Source: Streptomyces sp. VRA16 Mangrove soil
GTDB lineage: Bacteria; Actinomycetota; Actinomycetes; Streptomycetales; Streptomycetaceae
NCBI RefSeq assembly: GCF_017377775.1
Contig: NZ_JAFVLN010000033.1
Location: forward strand, 1-33,720
Direction of reading: 5' to 3'
Length of the DNA: 33,720 nt
Shown here piece after piece: positions 1 through 8,956 of the stretch. The notes under the pieces are model-generated. The model ran no database searches, was not told the DNA's origin, and saw only the letters and a list, made by a program, of their open reading frames with translations. Position numbers and translations under genes: made by a program. The first letter of the stretch is position 1. Each line of letters opens with the position of its first letter.

Positions 1-8
1 GCCCCGAA

Positions 9-1517
9 CTACCCCACCACCACCCGATACAGAATCTGCCCCCGCGGCCCCACAGCCACCCGCTCCAACGCCGGATCCCCCCCCCCCAACCCCCCGTCAC
101 TCCGATAAGCCACCACCCACCGCACCTTGTACCGCCGCAACACCTCAACCCGCTCCCCCCGAGACACCCCGCCCGCGAAATACGCCCGCACCGCCGCCTC
201 CCGAGCCCCCTCGTCATCGAGGAAGAAGTCCGGATACCCAGGCGCCACCGTGTACGCCCCGTACGCAGGAATCTGCCGAGCGGGAAACGTCTTGGCCAGC
301 ACCACATCCCCGTACCGCACCAGAGGCGTGATCCAGTGATAACCACCCCAAGGCTCCCGGTACTTGGCGGCGACGAAAGACGGCAGAGCCGACCGCGGCA
401 CCACATACCCGAGCGTCCCCGACTGCGCCCACGCCCCCAGCAGCAGCGCCCCGCACACCACCCACCCGAACCCGACCCGCACGGCCCGCCCCGCCGCACC
501 GCCCACCTCAAGCCCCACGGCGACCTGCGCGGGCACCAGCACGGCGGGCAGCACCCGCCCCCACGACCAGTGCCCGGTGAGCCCGCCCGCCGCGAACACG
601 ACGAGCCCGAGCAGACAGAACAGAACCAGCGGATCCCGCCGGTCGCGCCGCCACCGAAGCACCAGCGCCGCACCGCCGACCAGCGCCACCAGCCACAGCC
701 GCGCGACAAGGTCCCGGTACAGCGAGCGGTGGATGGCCTCCAGGTCCCCGCCCGCGCCGAACAGCCCGAAGAAGGAGTAGTACGGCCACAGCGCGATCAG
801 GACGAGCCCGAGCCCGAGCCCGCCCGCGAGCCGCAGCCACGCGTCCTTCCCCGGCCAGGGCCGCGCCCCGAGCACCATCGCGAGCGCCCCCAACGAGGCC
901 ACGACACCGGTGAACTGATGGCTGAGCAGGATCACCGCCCACAGCACCCCGGCCCCCAGGAAGTGCGCCCACGACACCGCCCGCCGCACCAGCGCCCACA
1001 GCCAGAAGGACGCGCCGAGCGCGAACGTGCTGGGGTAAGCGATGCACAGGGCAAGGGAGTTGAGCCCGAGGTACCCGCTCCAGTTGAACAGCGTCGTGCC
1101 CCAGAGCAGGACCAGACAGAGCAGCACCAGCGCGGTCACCGCCGCCCTGCGCAGCGGCGCGGTCCCGCGCTCCAGGAACGTACCGGCGAACACCCACACC
1201 CCGCCCACCAGGACCGTCAGCGAGATCAGCGCGCCGATCCGCAGCACGACGAACACCCCGAGCCCGGTCACCTTCGCCAGACAGCCGAGCAGCAGCGTCC
1301 AGGGCGTGTAGTACGGGCTCGGGGCGTCGGCCGCGACCAGCGGGTCCCCGGGTTCGAGCAGATCGTGGCGGAGCCGCTCGACGGTGGCGGCGTGGATGCC
1401 CAGATCACCGGCCCACGGCAGCCGCACCACGACGCCGAGCAGCAGCACGAGCAGGAGCAGGCCGAGCAGGGCCGTCCCCCGCGCCAGGAGGCGGCCGGAC
1501 GCGGAACCAGCCGTCAA
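9..1517 (-). CDS. Polytopic membrane protein, possible GT-C-type glycosyltransferase
   Basis: About 502 residues with roughly ten hydrophobic segments, a short cytoplasmic N-terminus, a first membrane helix (residues 15-32) and a soluble C-terminal tail. The start is taken as the TTG at 1517, which overlaps the stop of the upstream glycosyltransferase (TTGA) and has a GAGG-like sequence just before it; that tight coupling implies joint translation. An Asp (about D38, in AGDLGIHAA) in the first extracytoplasmic loop, directly after helix 1, fits the layout of GT-C enzymes that use polyprenyl-phosphate sugars. Conserved aromatic patches (SPYYTPW, LLSHQFTG) follow. I do not recognise a named family, so the GT-C assignment is inference from topology and from the DPM-synthase-like neighbour. 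The alternative is a membrane partner without catalytic activity. The stop lies 8 nt from the window edge. Confidence 0.75.
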   Translation of the reverse strand: MTAGSASGRLLARGTALLGLLLLVLLLGVVVRLPWAGDLGIHAATVERLRHDLLEPGDPLVAADAPSPYYTPWTLLLGCLAKVTGLGVFVVLRIGALISLTVLVGGVWVFAGTFLERGTAPLRRAAVTALVLLCLVLLWGTTLFNWSGYLGLNSLALCIAYPSTFALGASFWLWALVRRAVSWAHFLGAGVLWAVILLSHQFTGVVASLGALAMVLGARPWPGKDAWLRLAGGLGLGLVLIALWPYYSFFGLFGAGGDLEAIHRSLYRDLVARLWLVALVGGAALVLRWRRDRRDPLVLFCLLGLVVFAAGGLTGHWSWGRVLPAVLVPAQVAVGLEVGGAAGRAVRVGFGWVVCGALLLGAWAQSGTLGYVVPRSALPSFVAAKYREPWGGYHWITPLVRYGDVVLAKTFPARQIPAYGAYTVAPGYPDFFLDDEGAREAAVRAYFAGGVSRGERVEVLRRYKVRWVVAYRSDGGLGGGDPALERVAVGPRGQILYRVVVG

Positions 1518-2341
1518 CGGGCCCTCGCGCGCAGCTTCCACGGCATCGCCACGGACTCCAGCTGCACCATCAGGTCCATCTTCGACTCGCCGACGGTGCG
1601 GTCCTCGAAGTGGATCGGGACCTCGACGATGCCGTAACCGCGGCGCACCGCCCGGTACTTCATCTCGACCTGGAAGCTGTAGCCGGCGCTGTCCACGGAG
1701 GCCAGGTCGATGGCGCGCAGCGCGTCCTCGCGCCACAGGTTGAAGCCGCCGGTGATGTCCCGTACGCGCGTGCCGAGGATGGTGCCCGCGTACGCGTTGG
1801 CCCAGCGGGAGAGCAGCCGGCGATGGGCTCCCCACGCCTCGGACAGCGTGCCGCCCTGGACGTAGCGGCTGCCGATGGTCACCCCGGCGCCGGTGGCGAG
1901 GGCGACTCCCAGCATCTGGGGGACCTTCGCGACCGGGTGGCTGCCGTCGGCGTCCATCTGGAGAACGTAGCGCGCGCCGTCCGCGACCGCCCGCCCCATG
2001 CCCGCCGCGTACGCCCGCCCGAGCCCTTCCTTTCCGGCCCGGTGCAGGACGCCCATCCGGTCGGCGCCGAACCGGCGCACGTACTCCTCGGCGATGTCCC
2101 CCGTCCCGTCGGGGCTGGAGTCGTCGACGACGAGCAGCCGCAGTCCTGGCAGCTCCAGCGCCATCAGGGCCTCGGCCATGCCGGGCAGGTTCCCGGCCTC
2201 GTTGTACGTCGGCATGACGACGGTGAGCGGAGTGGCCGCCCAGGTGCCGGGCAGCGGGAGGGCGCGGTCCGCGGCCCGCGACGACTGCGACGACTGCGAC
2301 GACTGCGACGACTGCGACGACGGTGCTGGCTTCGACGGCAT
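1514..2341 (-). CDS. GT2 glycosyltransferase, polyprenol-phosphate mannose synthase-like
   Basis: 275 residues, a soluble GT-A fold of the dolichol/polyprenol-phosphate-mannose synthase type. The fold-defining motifs are visible: MPTYNEAGN near residues 43-51, VVDDSSPDGT at 71-80, and the metal/nucleotide motif DADGSHP at 130-136. Members of this family transfer mannose (or another hexose) from GDP-sugar to a polyprenyl phosphate at the inner membrane face; the donor cannot be read from sequence. There is no C-terminal membrane helix, so the adjacent membrane protein may supply anchoring or use the product. I chose ATG 2341 because AGGGAG lies about 5 nt upstream; an ATG at 2362 lacks a clear ribosome binding site. 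The N-terminus is a low-complexity Ser/Gln tract (SSQ repeated) encoded by a 9-bp tandem repeat and precedes the enzymatic domain, so it is probably dispensable. Confidence 0.9.
   Translation of the reverse strand: MPSKPAPSSQSSQSSQSSQSSRAADRALPLPGTWAATPLTVVMPTYNEAGNLPGMAEALMALELPGLRLLVVDDSSPDGTGDIAEEYVRRFGADRMGVLHRAGKEGLGRAYAAGMGRAVADGARYVLQMDADGSHPVAKVPQMLGVALATGAGVTIGSRYVQGGTLSEAWGAHRRLLSRWANAYAGTILGTRVRDITGGFNLWREDALRAIDLASVDSAGYSFQVEMKYRAVRRGYGIVEVPIHFEDRTVGESKMDLMVQLESVAMPWKLRARAR
2281..2322. repeat. 9-bp tandem repeat inside the glycosyltransferase gene
   Basis: Four perfect copies of ACGACTGCG (plus-strand view) followed by a partial copy. On the coding strand it spells Ser-Ser-Gln repeats in the disordered N-terminus of the glycosyltransferase. 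Because the unit is a multiple of three, copy-number changes would keep the frame. Confidence 0.9.
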
Positions 2342-2518
2342 CGGATCTCCCTGCTCGGTCATCAGACAATCGGCGTTCACTTTAGACGTAATGTTCCACA
2401 ATGCCCCGAGACGCGGCCCGGGTGCGGGACACGGCCCGCCCATCCAGCCAGACGAAGTCGGGAACAGGGCAAGAGCAGTTCAAGAACCGGGACAGAATCC
2501 GGCACCGGGTACGCGAAA

Positions 2519-2552
2519 GGGGCGCCCCGGGCCGGTCGGCCCGAGGCGCCCC
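2519..2552 (-). terminator. GC-rich hairpin terminator after the glutamate dehydrogenase gene
   Basis: A 15-bp inverted repeat (one mismatch) of GGGGCGCCCCGGGCC type with a 4-nt loop (2534-2537), starting 17 nt past the stop of the glutamate dehydrogenase gene. It lacks a strong U tract, as is common for streptomycete hairpins, so read-through into the glycosyltransferase gene is possible. Confidence 0.7.
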
Positions 2553-2568
2553 CTGTGCGGACCGCGCG

Positions 2569-5500
2569 CTACGAGTGCGTGCGCAGCAGCGTCCGCATCG
2601 TGCGCATCGCGACCGACAGGTTCGCCAGGTCGAAGGCGTCCGAGCCCTGGATCTCCTCCAGGGTGGTGCGGGCGCGGCCCAGGATCGGCGCGTTCTTCTC
2701 CTCCCACGCCTTGAAGCGCTGCTCCGGCGTGGACGTGCCGTTGCCCGCCGCGAGCACGTCGGCCGTCAGGGCCGCGTGCGCCGCGTACAGGTCCTCGCGG
2801 ATCGAGGCGCGGGCCATGGACTGCCAGCGGTCGGCCCGCGGCAGCTCGATGATCCGGTCCATCAGCTGGGTGATCGACAGCCGGTCGGCGAGGTCGTAGT
2901 AGACCTCGGCGACGGCCAGCGCGTCCTTGCCCATCCGGTCCGCGATGGCCACGATGTCCAGCGTCGGGAAGGCCGACGAGAACCCGGCGACGCGCTGCGC
3001 CAGCTCCTCGGGGACCCCGGCGCCGGTCAGCTCGTCGAGGATCGACTGGTACCACTCGGCGTCCGCGCCGCGCAGCATCTTCGGCATGGCGGCCCAGACC
3101 TCGGCGACACCGTCCCGGAAGAAGGCGATCGTCTCGGCCAGCTGGAGCGGTTGCGGCCGGTTGTTGAGCAGCCAGCGCGTGCCGCGCTCGACGAGGCGGC
3201 GCGAGTGCAGCCGGACCCGGGTCTGCACATCGGCGGCGACCACATTGTCGAGCGCCTCGACGGCGTCCCACACCTCGCTCAGGCCGAAGATCTCGCGCGC
3301 GGCGAGCTGCGCCCGCACGATCTCCTCCAGGGAGGCGCCGGTCTCCTCGCGCAGCCGGTGCAGGAAGGTCGAACCGCCCGTGTTCACCGTGTCGTTGACG
3401 AGGACGGTCGTGATGATCTCGCGGCGCAGCGCGTGCGCGTCGATCGCCTCGCTGTACTTGTCGCGCAGCGCCTGCGGGAAGTAGGCGTGCAGCAGCCGGC
3501 GCAGGTACGGGTCGTCGGGCAGCGTCGTCCGGATCAGCTCGTCGGCGGCCGTGATCTTCGTGTAGGCGAGGAGCACGGCGAGCTCGGGCTGGCTGAGCCC
3601 GCGCCCGCCCGCGAGGAGCTCCTTGATCTGCCGGTCGCTCGGCAGGAACTCCAGGCCGCGGTCGAGGTGGCCCTGCTTGCCCAGGCGGCGCATGAACCGC
3701 TGGTGGGCGTGGAGCAGGGACGGGGCCTGCGCCTCGGCGTTGGCCAGGGCGGTGTTCTGCGCGTAGTTGTTGCGCAGGACCAGGTGGCCGACCTCGTCGG
3801 TCATCGCCGCGAGCAGCTTGTTGCGCTGCTTGACGGTCATGTCGCCTTCGGCGATCAGGCCGTTGAGCAGGATCTTGATGTTGACCTCGACGTCGGAGGT
3901 GTTGACGCCGGCGCTGTTGTCGATCGCGTCGGTGTTCACCTTGCCGCCGGTGCGGGCGAACTCGATGCGGCCCAGCTGGGTCGCGCCGAGGTTGCCGCCC
4001 TCGCCGATGACCCGGGCGCGGACGTCCTGGCCGTCGACGCGGATGGCGTCGTTGGCCTTGTCGCCGACGTCCGCGTTGGACTCCGCCGACGACTTGACGT
4101 ACGTACCGATGCCGCCGTTCCACAGCAGGTCGACCGGCGCCTGGAGGATGGCCTTCATCAGCTCGGCCGGGGTCATCTTCGCGGCGCCCGACTCGATGCC
4201 GAGGGCCTCGCGGATGTGGGCGTTGAGCTGGATCGCCTTGGCGGAGCGCGGGAAGACGCCACCGCCGGTGGAGATCAGGTCCTTGTCGTAGTCGGCCCAC
4301 GAGGAGCGCGGCAGCTCGAACATACGGCGGCGCTCGGCGTACGAGGTCTCCGCGTTCGGCTTCGGGTCGATGAAGATGTGCCGGTGGTCGAAGGCGGCGA
4401 CCAGGCGGATGTGCTCGGAGAGCAGCATCCCGTTGCCGAACACGTCACCGGACATGTCGCCGACGCCGACGACGGTGAAGTCCTCGGACTGGGTGTCGAC
4501 GCCCAGCTCCCGGAAGTGCCGCTTGACGGACTCCCAGGCGCCGCGGGCGGTGATGCCCATGCCCTTGTGGTCGTAACCGGCCGAGCCGCCGGACGCGAAC
4601 GCGTCGCCGAGCCAGAAGTCGTACGACTGCGCGACCCCGTTGGCGATGTCCGAGAAGGACGCGGTGCCCTTGTCGGCCGCCACCACGAGGTACGTGTCGT
4701 CCTCGTCGTGCCGCACGACGTCCGCGGGCGGGACGACCTCGCCGCCGACCAGGTTGTCGGTGATGTCGAGCAGCGCCGAGATGAAGGTCTTGTACGACGC
4801 GATGCCCTCGGCCATCCAGGCGTCCCGGTCCACGCTCGGGTCCGGGAGCTGCTTGGCGACGAACCCGCCCTTGGCGCCGACCGGCACGATGACGGTGTTC
4901 TTCACCATCTGCGCCTTCACCAGGCCGAGGATCTCCGTACGGAAGTCCTCGCGCCGGTCGGACCAGCGCAGACCGCCGCGGGCGACCTTGCCGAAGCGCA
5001 GGTGGACGCCCTCGACGCGCGGCGAGTACACCCAGATCTCGTACGCGGGCCGCGGCTCGGGCAGGTCGGGGATGGCCTTCGGGTCGAGCTTCATGGAGAC
5101 GTACGCGTGCGGCGCGCCGCCCCCCGTCTCCTGGCCCCGCTTGTCGCTTCCCTCGCTTGCGCTCTGGAAGAAGTTCGTGCGCAGGGTCGCCTTGATGACC
5201 GTGAGGAACGACCGCAGGATCCGGTCCTCGTCGAGGGAGGCGACCTGGTCGAGGGCGCCGTCGAGCTCTTCGAGCAGCCCGTCGGTCAACTCGGTCCCGG
5301 CGCGCTGCCGGTCCGGCGACATCCGCGCCTCGAAGAGGCTCACGAGCAGCCGGGTGGTGTGGACGTTGTTACGGAGGGTGTCCTCCATGTAGTCCTGCGA
5401 GAACGTGGAACCCGCCTGGCGCAGGTACTTGGCGTACGCGCGCAGCACCATCGCCTGCCGCCAGTTCAGCCCGGCGCGCAGCACGAGGGCGTTGAAGCCG

Positions 5501-7539
5501 TCGTTCTCGGCGGCGCCGGTCCAGGTCGCGGCGAACGCCTCCTGGAACCGCTCGCGGCCGTCGGCGCCCAGCTCGTCCCCGTTGCCGTTCGCCGGCTTCG
5601 GCATCCGCAGGCCGAAGTCGTAGATCCAGGCCGTGGCCCGGTCCGCGCAGCGCAGCTCGTAGGGACGCTCGTCGGTGACCTCGACGCCCAGGCGCTGCAG
5701 CACCGGCAGGACGGCGGAGAGGGAGACCGGCGAACCGGTCCGGTAGATCTTGAAGCGGCGCTCGCCGGGGGCGGCGCCCACCGGCTCGTACAGCGAGAGC
5801 GCGAAGTCCTTGCCCTCGCGGTCGCCGTGCGTGAGCTGCTCCAGGTGGACCAGGTCGGCGACGGCGGCGCGCGGCGTGTGGTCGGCCTTGTAGCCCTCGG
5901 GGAACGCCTGGCCGTAGCGGCGCAGCAGCTCGGCGGCGCGCTCTTCGCCGCACTCGGCGTTGAGCGCCTCCGCGAAGCCGTCGGCCCAGGAGCGGGCGGC
6001 CTCGACGAGCCGGGCCTCGATGCGGTCGGTGTCGGCGTCGGTGAGCGCGGGCAGCTCGGTGCCGGGCGCGACGCGGACGACGAAGTGCAGGCGGGAGAGG
6101 ATCGACTCGGTGTTCCAGGCGGTGAAGTCGACGCTGGTGCCGCCGAGCTCCTCCTTCAGGATGTCGATGATCCGCAGCCGCACCCCGGTGGTGTAGCGGT
6201 CGCGCGGCAGGTAGACGAGGGCGGAGTAGTAACGCCCGTACTCGTCCTTGCGCAGGTAGAGCCGGAGCCGGCGCCGCTCCTGGAGGTACAGGACGGACGT
6301 GACGATGGAGCGCAGCTCGTCGGCGGGCGTCTGGAAGAGCTCGTCGCGCGGGTACGTCTCCAGGATCTGCAGCAGGTCGCGGCCGTCGTGGCTGTTGGGC
6401 GAGAAGCCCGCGCCCCTGAGGACCTCGGCGACCTTGCGGCGGATGACGGGGACACGGCGCACCGACTCGGTGTACGCGGCCGAGGAGAACAGGCCGAGGA
6501 AGCGGCGCTCCCCGACGACGTTGCCCTCCTTGTCGAACTTCTTCACGCCGACGTAGTCGAGGTAGGACGGCCGGTGCACGGTGGCGCGGCTGTTGGCCTT
6601 CGTGAGGACGAGGAGCCGGTGCTCGCGGGCCTTGGCGCGGGCGTCGGCCGGCAGCCGGTTGAAGGACGGGGAGACCGGGTGGTGGTCCTCGGTCTCGTGC
6701 TGCGGGTCGGCGCGCAGGATGCCGAGGCCGGTGCCGGGCACGGCGGCCAGCGAGTCGTCGTCGGTGAGGTCGTACTCGCGGTAGCCGAGGAAGGTGAAGT
6801 GGTCGGCGGAGAGCCAGCGCAGCAGCTCGCGGGCCTCCTCGACCTCCTGGTCGCGCAGGTCGTCGGCGGTGGGCTCGCTCGGCAGCTCGTCGGCGATGCG
6901 CAGCGCCGAGTCGCGCATCTTCTCCCAGTCCTCGACGCACTCGCGCACGTCGGACAGGACACGCAGCAGGTCGGCGGTGATCTGCTTGAGGTCGGCGCGG
7001 TCGGTCTCGCGGTCCATCTCGACGTGGATCCACGACTCGGTGAGCACGTCGTGGCCGCTGGCGTCGGACCCGGCCGGGAGCACCTCCAGCAGCTTGCCGG
7101 CGACATCGCGCCGGACGACGACCTGCGGGTGGATGACGACGTGGATGCCCCGCCCCTGCCGCGACAGCTCGTTGGTCACGGAGTCCACGAGGAAGGGCAT
7201 GTCGTCGGTGACGACCTCGACGACGGAGTGGCTGCAGGTCCAGCCGTTCTCCTCGACCGTCGGCGTGTGCACCTTGACGTTCGCGGTGCCCTGCGGGCGG
7301 TTCTCGGCGAGACGGTAGTGCGAGTACGCGGCACCGAAGACGTCGACCGGGTCACGGTCTCCGAGGTCCTCGGGTGCGGTGTGCAGGTAGTAGCGCTGGA
7401 GGAACGCGAGCACGGTGTCGATGTCCTCGACGTCGGTGCCCTCGCCCGTCGGTAGGTGCCCCCCTACCGGGCTGTTCTCAGCTACCCGGGCGGCCCGTGC
7501 GAGCAGCTCGGCCTTGGCTTCGTCCAGCTTGGTCTGCAT
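2569..7539 (-). CDS. gdh: NAD-specific glutamate dehydrogenase (large, ~180 kDa class)
   Basis: 1656 residues, close to the approximately 1650 of the Streptomyces clavuligerus NAD-GDH that defined this class (from memory). It catalyses NAD-dependent oxidative deamination of glutamate to 2-oxoglutarate and ammonia, a cytoplasmic catabolic reaction. The N-terminal half (about 1-700) carries the regulatory ACT-like region of bacterial large GDHs. The catalytic core shows RGGLRWSDRREDFRTE near residue 855, AQMVKN and VPVGAKGGFVAK near 875-893 (substrate-binding and catalytic lysines), and the dinucleotide-binding loop GVGDMSGDVFGNG near 1026. The long C-terminal helical region follows. The ATG at 7539 is preceded by AGGAG (about 10 nt) and AGAGGA (2-3 nt). 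The gene is monocistronic: about 420 nt of divergent upstream DNA and a hairpin immediately downstream. Confidence 0.97.
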   Translation of the reverse strand: MQTKLDEAKAELLARAARVAENSPVGGHLPTGEGTDVEDIDTVLAFLQRYYLHTAPEDLGDRDPVDVFGAAYSHYRLAENRPQGTANVKVHTPTVEENGWTCSHSVVEVVTDDMPFLVDSVTNELSRQGRGIHVVIHPQVVVRRDVAGKLLEVLPAGSDASGHDVLTESWIHVEMDRETDRADLKQITADLLRVLSDVRECVEDWEKMRDSALRIADELPSEPTADDLRDQEVEEARELLRWLSADHFTFLGYREYDLTDDDSLAAVPGTGLGILRADPQHETEDHHPVSPSFNRLPADARAKAREHRLLVLTKANSRATVHRPSYLDYVGVKKFDKEGNVVGERRFLGLFSSAAYTESVRRVPVIRRKVAEVLRGAGFSPNSHDGRDLLQILETYPRDELFQTPADELRSIVTSVLYLQERRRLRLYLRKDEYGRYYSALVYLPRDRYTTGVRLRIIDILKEELGGTSVDFTAWNTESILSRLHFVVRVAPGTELPALTDADTDRIEARLVEAARSWADGFAEALNAECGEERAAELLRRYGQAFPEGYKADHTPRAAVADLVHLEQLTHGDREGKDFALSLYEPVGAAPGERRFKIYRTGSPVSLSAVLPVLQRLGVEVTDERPYELRCADRATAWIYDFGLRMPKPANGNGDELGADGRERFQEAFAATWTGAAENDGFNALVLRAGLNWRQAMVLRAYAKYLRQAGSTFSQDYMEDTLRNNVHTTRLLVSLFEARMSPDRQRAGTELTDGLLEELDGALDQVASLDEDRILRSFLTVIKATLRTNFFQSASEGSDKRGQETGGGAPHAYVSMKLDPKAIPDLPEPRPAYEIWVYSPRVEGVHLRFGKVARGGLRWSDRREDFRTEILGLVKAQMVKNTVIVPVGAKGGFVAKQLPDPSVDRDAWMAEGIASYKTFISALLDITDNLVGGEVVPPADVVRHDEDDTYLVVAADKGTASFSDIANGVAQSYDFWLGDAFASGGSAGYDHKGMGITARGAWESVKRHFRELGVDTQSEDFTVVGVGDMSGDVFGNGMLLSEHIRLVAAFDHRHIFIDPKPNAETSYAERRRMFELPRSSWADYDKDLISTGGGVFPRSAKAIQLNAHIREALGIESGAAKMTPAELMKAILQAPVDLLWNGGIGTYVKSSAESNADVGDKANDAIRVDGQDVRARVIGEGGNLGATQLGRIEFARTGGKVNTDAIDNSAGVNTSDVEVNIKILLNGLIAEGDMTVKQRNKLLAAMTDEVGHLVLRNNYAQNTALANAEAQAPSLLHAHQRFMRRLGKQGHLDRGLEFLPSDRQIKELLAGGRGLSQPELAVLLAYTKITAADELIRTTLPDDPYLRRLLHAYFPQALRDKYSEAIDAHALRREIITTVLVNDTVNTGGSTFLHRLREETGASLEEIVRAQLAAREIFGLSEVWDAVEALDNVVAADVQTRVRLHSRRLVERGTRWLLNNRPQPLQLAETIAFFRDGVAEVWAAMPKMLRGADAEWYQSILDELTGAGVPEELAQRVAGFSSAFPTLDIVAIADRMGKDALAVAEVYYDLADRLSITQLMDRIIELPRADRWQSMARASIREDLYAAHAALTADVLAAGNGTSTPEQRFKAWEEKNAPILGRARTTLEEIQGSDAFDLANLSVAMRTMRTLLRTHS

Positions 7540-7962
7540 TGTCCTCTGGCTCCTGTCGCGCGCCGTTGCGTGACGTAGACATGAATGGCTCGACGTAACG
7601 CCGCGACGCGGGGTGTCCGGTCTGCTTCGACGTTATGCCGGATTGGGAGAAGAGCGGACGGTAATGCGCCATTTTCAACGAACTGGCCATCCGCCGGAAA
7701 CGATCAGCGTCTGCGCGCCGGGCACGGTCGCTGTGGCGACCCGTGGGCTCCCGGCGCGGGCAGGGGGCGACGATGCCCCCGCGAGATATCGCGCTGATCA
7801 CGGGACAAGGCTATCGCTCCCGACGGGGCCCCCGTCATGAGCCGCATCTGTACAAATCCCACGGCCGAACTTTGACACTCTGCACAGAACCGGCCTCTTG
7901 CCAGGGATGCGGGGCAGCGGCACGTTGAGCACAGTGCAGTCGCGGCGAGGAGCGTGTGACCG
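7540..7962. other. Intergenic region between the divergent gdh and DJ-1-like genes
   Basis: A 423-nt stretch that must hold the promoters of gdh (minus) and the DJ-1/PfpI gene (plus). A perfect TTGACA at 7872-7877 could be a -35 element for the plus-strand gene, but no good -10 lies 16-19 nt further. I see no convincing small gene, RNA or long inverted repeat. Confidence 0.5.
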
Positions 7963-8529
7963 ATGGCACCCAAGATCCTGATCGTGACCGGCGACGCGGC
8001 GGAGTCGCTGGAGGTCCTCTACCCGTACCAGCGCCTTCTGGAGGAGGGGTACGACGTACAGATCGCGGCCCCGACCCGCAAGAAGCTCCGCTTCGTGGTC
8101 CATGACTTCGAGCCGGGCTACGACACCTACACGGAGAAGCCGGGCTACAGCTGGCCGGCCGACCTGGCCTTCTCCGAAGTCGACCCGGGCGAGTACGCCG
8201 CACTGGTGATCCCGGGCGGCCGGGCCCCGGAGTACCTGCGCGGCGACGGCGAGCTCCGCAAGATCATCAAGGCGTTCTTCGACACCGACAAGCCGATCGC
8301 GCAGATCTGTCACGGGCCGCTCCTGACGGCGGCCGTCGACGGGCTGCGGGGCCGGCGCGTCACGTCGTACCCGGCCCTGGAACCGGACATGCAGGCGGCC
8401 GGCGCCACCTTCCAGGACGCGGCGGCCGTGGTGGACGGCACGCTCGTCTCGTCCCGGGCGTGGCCGGATCACGCGGCCTGGATGAGGGAGTTCCTGACGG
8501 TCCTCAGGGCGAAGAGCCCGGCGCTCTGA
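7963..8529 (+). CDS. DJ-1/PfpI family protein (class I glutamine amidotransferase-like)
   Basis: 188 residues covering one complete DJ-1/PfpI domain. The nucleophile-elbow cysteine is C116 in AQICHGPLL, followed by H117. E17 in AESLEVLYP matches the conserved glutamate that polarises the cysteine in this superfamily. The PGGRAPEYLR loop (84-93) is also typical. Family members act as glyoxalase III/deglycase-like enzymes, chaperones or proteases, and the sequence does not decide among these. The ATG at 7963 has GAGGAG about 10 nt upstream; the GTG at 7954 is followed directly by a stop, which excludes it. The gene is monocistronic, with a strong hairpin 16 nt after the stop. It is cytoplasmic, with no signal peptide. 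Confidence 0.93.
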   Translation: MAPKILIVTGDAAESLEVLYPYQRLLEEGYDVQIAAPTRKKLRFVVHDFEPGYDTYTEKPGYSWPADLAFSEVDPGEYAALVIPGGRAPEYLRGDGELRKIIKAFFDTDKPIAQICHGPLLTAAVDGLRGRRVTSYPALEPDMQAAGATFQDAAAVVDGTLVSSRAWPDHAAWMREFLTVLRAKSPAL

Positions 8530-8544
8530 CCGGTACGCGCTTTT

Positions 8545-8575
8545 GGTGGCTGCCCCGCCGACGAGGGCAGCCACC
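8545..8575 (+). terminator. Perfect 11-bp hairpin terminator
   Basis: GGTGGCTGCCC at 8545-8555 pairs perfectly with GGGCAGCCACC at 8565-8575 across a 9-nt loop, 16 nt after the DJ-1-like stop codon. No U tract follows, but the stem is strong and well placed. Confidence 0.8.
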
Positions 8576-8745
8576 GAGGTGTGCCGTGCCCCGGGCGCCA
8601 CGACGGAGGGCCGTTGCCACGACAGCCGTGGGGAGTTGACCAGTACTGCCCGACGCTCCGCCGCACCGCTTCCTCCCGGGGAACCGCGGCACACATCCAG
8701 CTTCGCGGCAGCCCCCGCTCCGATGCATCGGTACTCACCGGGACC

Positions 8746-8785
8746 GGTATACGCATCTGCCCGCGCACATGCGGCTACGTATACC
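8746..8785. repeat. Interrupted inverted repeat GGTATACG...CGTATACC
   Basis: Perfect 8-bp arms (8746-8753 and 8778-8785). A second pair, CGCAT (8752-8756) with ATGCG (8769-8773), is nested inside, so the whole can fold into a longer hairpin. The AT-rich arms stand out from the surrounding GC-rich DNA. It could be an operator or a hairpin; nothing in the sequence decides. Confidence 0.5.
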
Positions 8786-8789
8786 TAGA

Positions 8790-8956
8790 GCGCCCCTGAA
8801 AGGGGCGCGGGGAACGGCGCGACCAACCCACCACCACCCGCACGCGACGACGGACTTCCGGGTCCGGGGGGCCGGGGGGGCCGGGGGGCCGGGGGGGGCC
8901 GGGGGCGCAGCCCCCGGGGATCGGGACGGGAAGGGGAGGGGAGGGGGCGGCCCTCG
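8790..8956. repeat. Streptomyces-type intergenic hairpin repeat
   Basis: It starts with an 8-bp hairpin (GCGCCCCT, loop GAA, AGGGGCGC; 8790-8808), continues into GGGGAACGGCGCGACC, and after G runs ends with a second hairpin (GGGGGC, GCA, GCCCCC; 8901-8915) and a purine-rich GGGACGGGAAGGGGAGGGG tail. From memory, closely similar strings recur between genes in many Streptomyces genomes, which makes this a dispersed element rather than gene-specific DNA. The boundaries are approximate. Confidence 0.55.
8866..8905 (+). other. Five consecutive G runs separated by CC (possible G-quadruplex)
   Basis: Runs of 6, 7, 6, 8 and 5 G residues separated only by CC. This satisfies simple G-quadruplex rules on the plus strand and a C-rich i-motif on the other. 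It lies about 80 nt beyond the 3' end of the minus-strand LuxR-type gene. Confidence 0.7.

Noticed and set aside
2401..7455. Very long open frame antisense to the glutamate dehydrogenase gene
   Set aside because: A product of GC-rich codon bias; repetitive Arg/Gly/Asp/Val composition without any domain, while the opposite strand encodes a full-length known enzyme.
7872..7877. TTGACA as a firm promoter for the DJ-1-like gene
   Set aside because: No acceptable -10 sequence at 16-19 nt; kept only as a remark.
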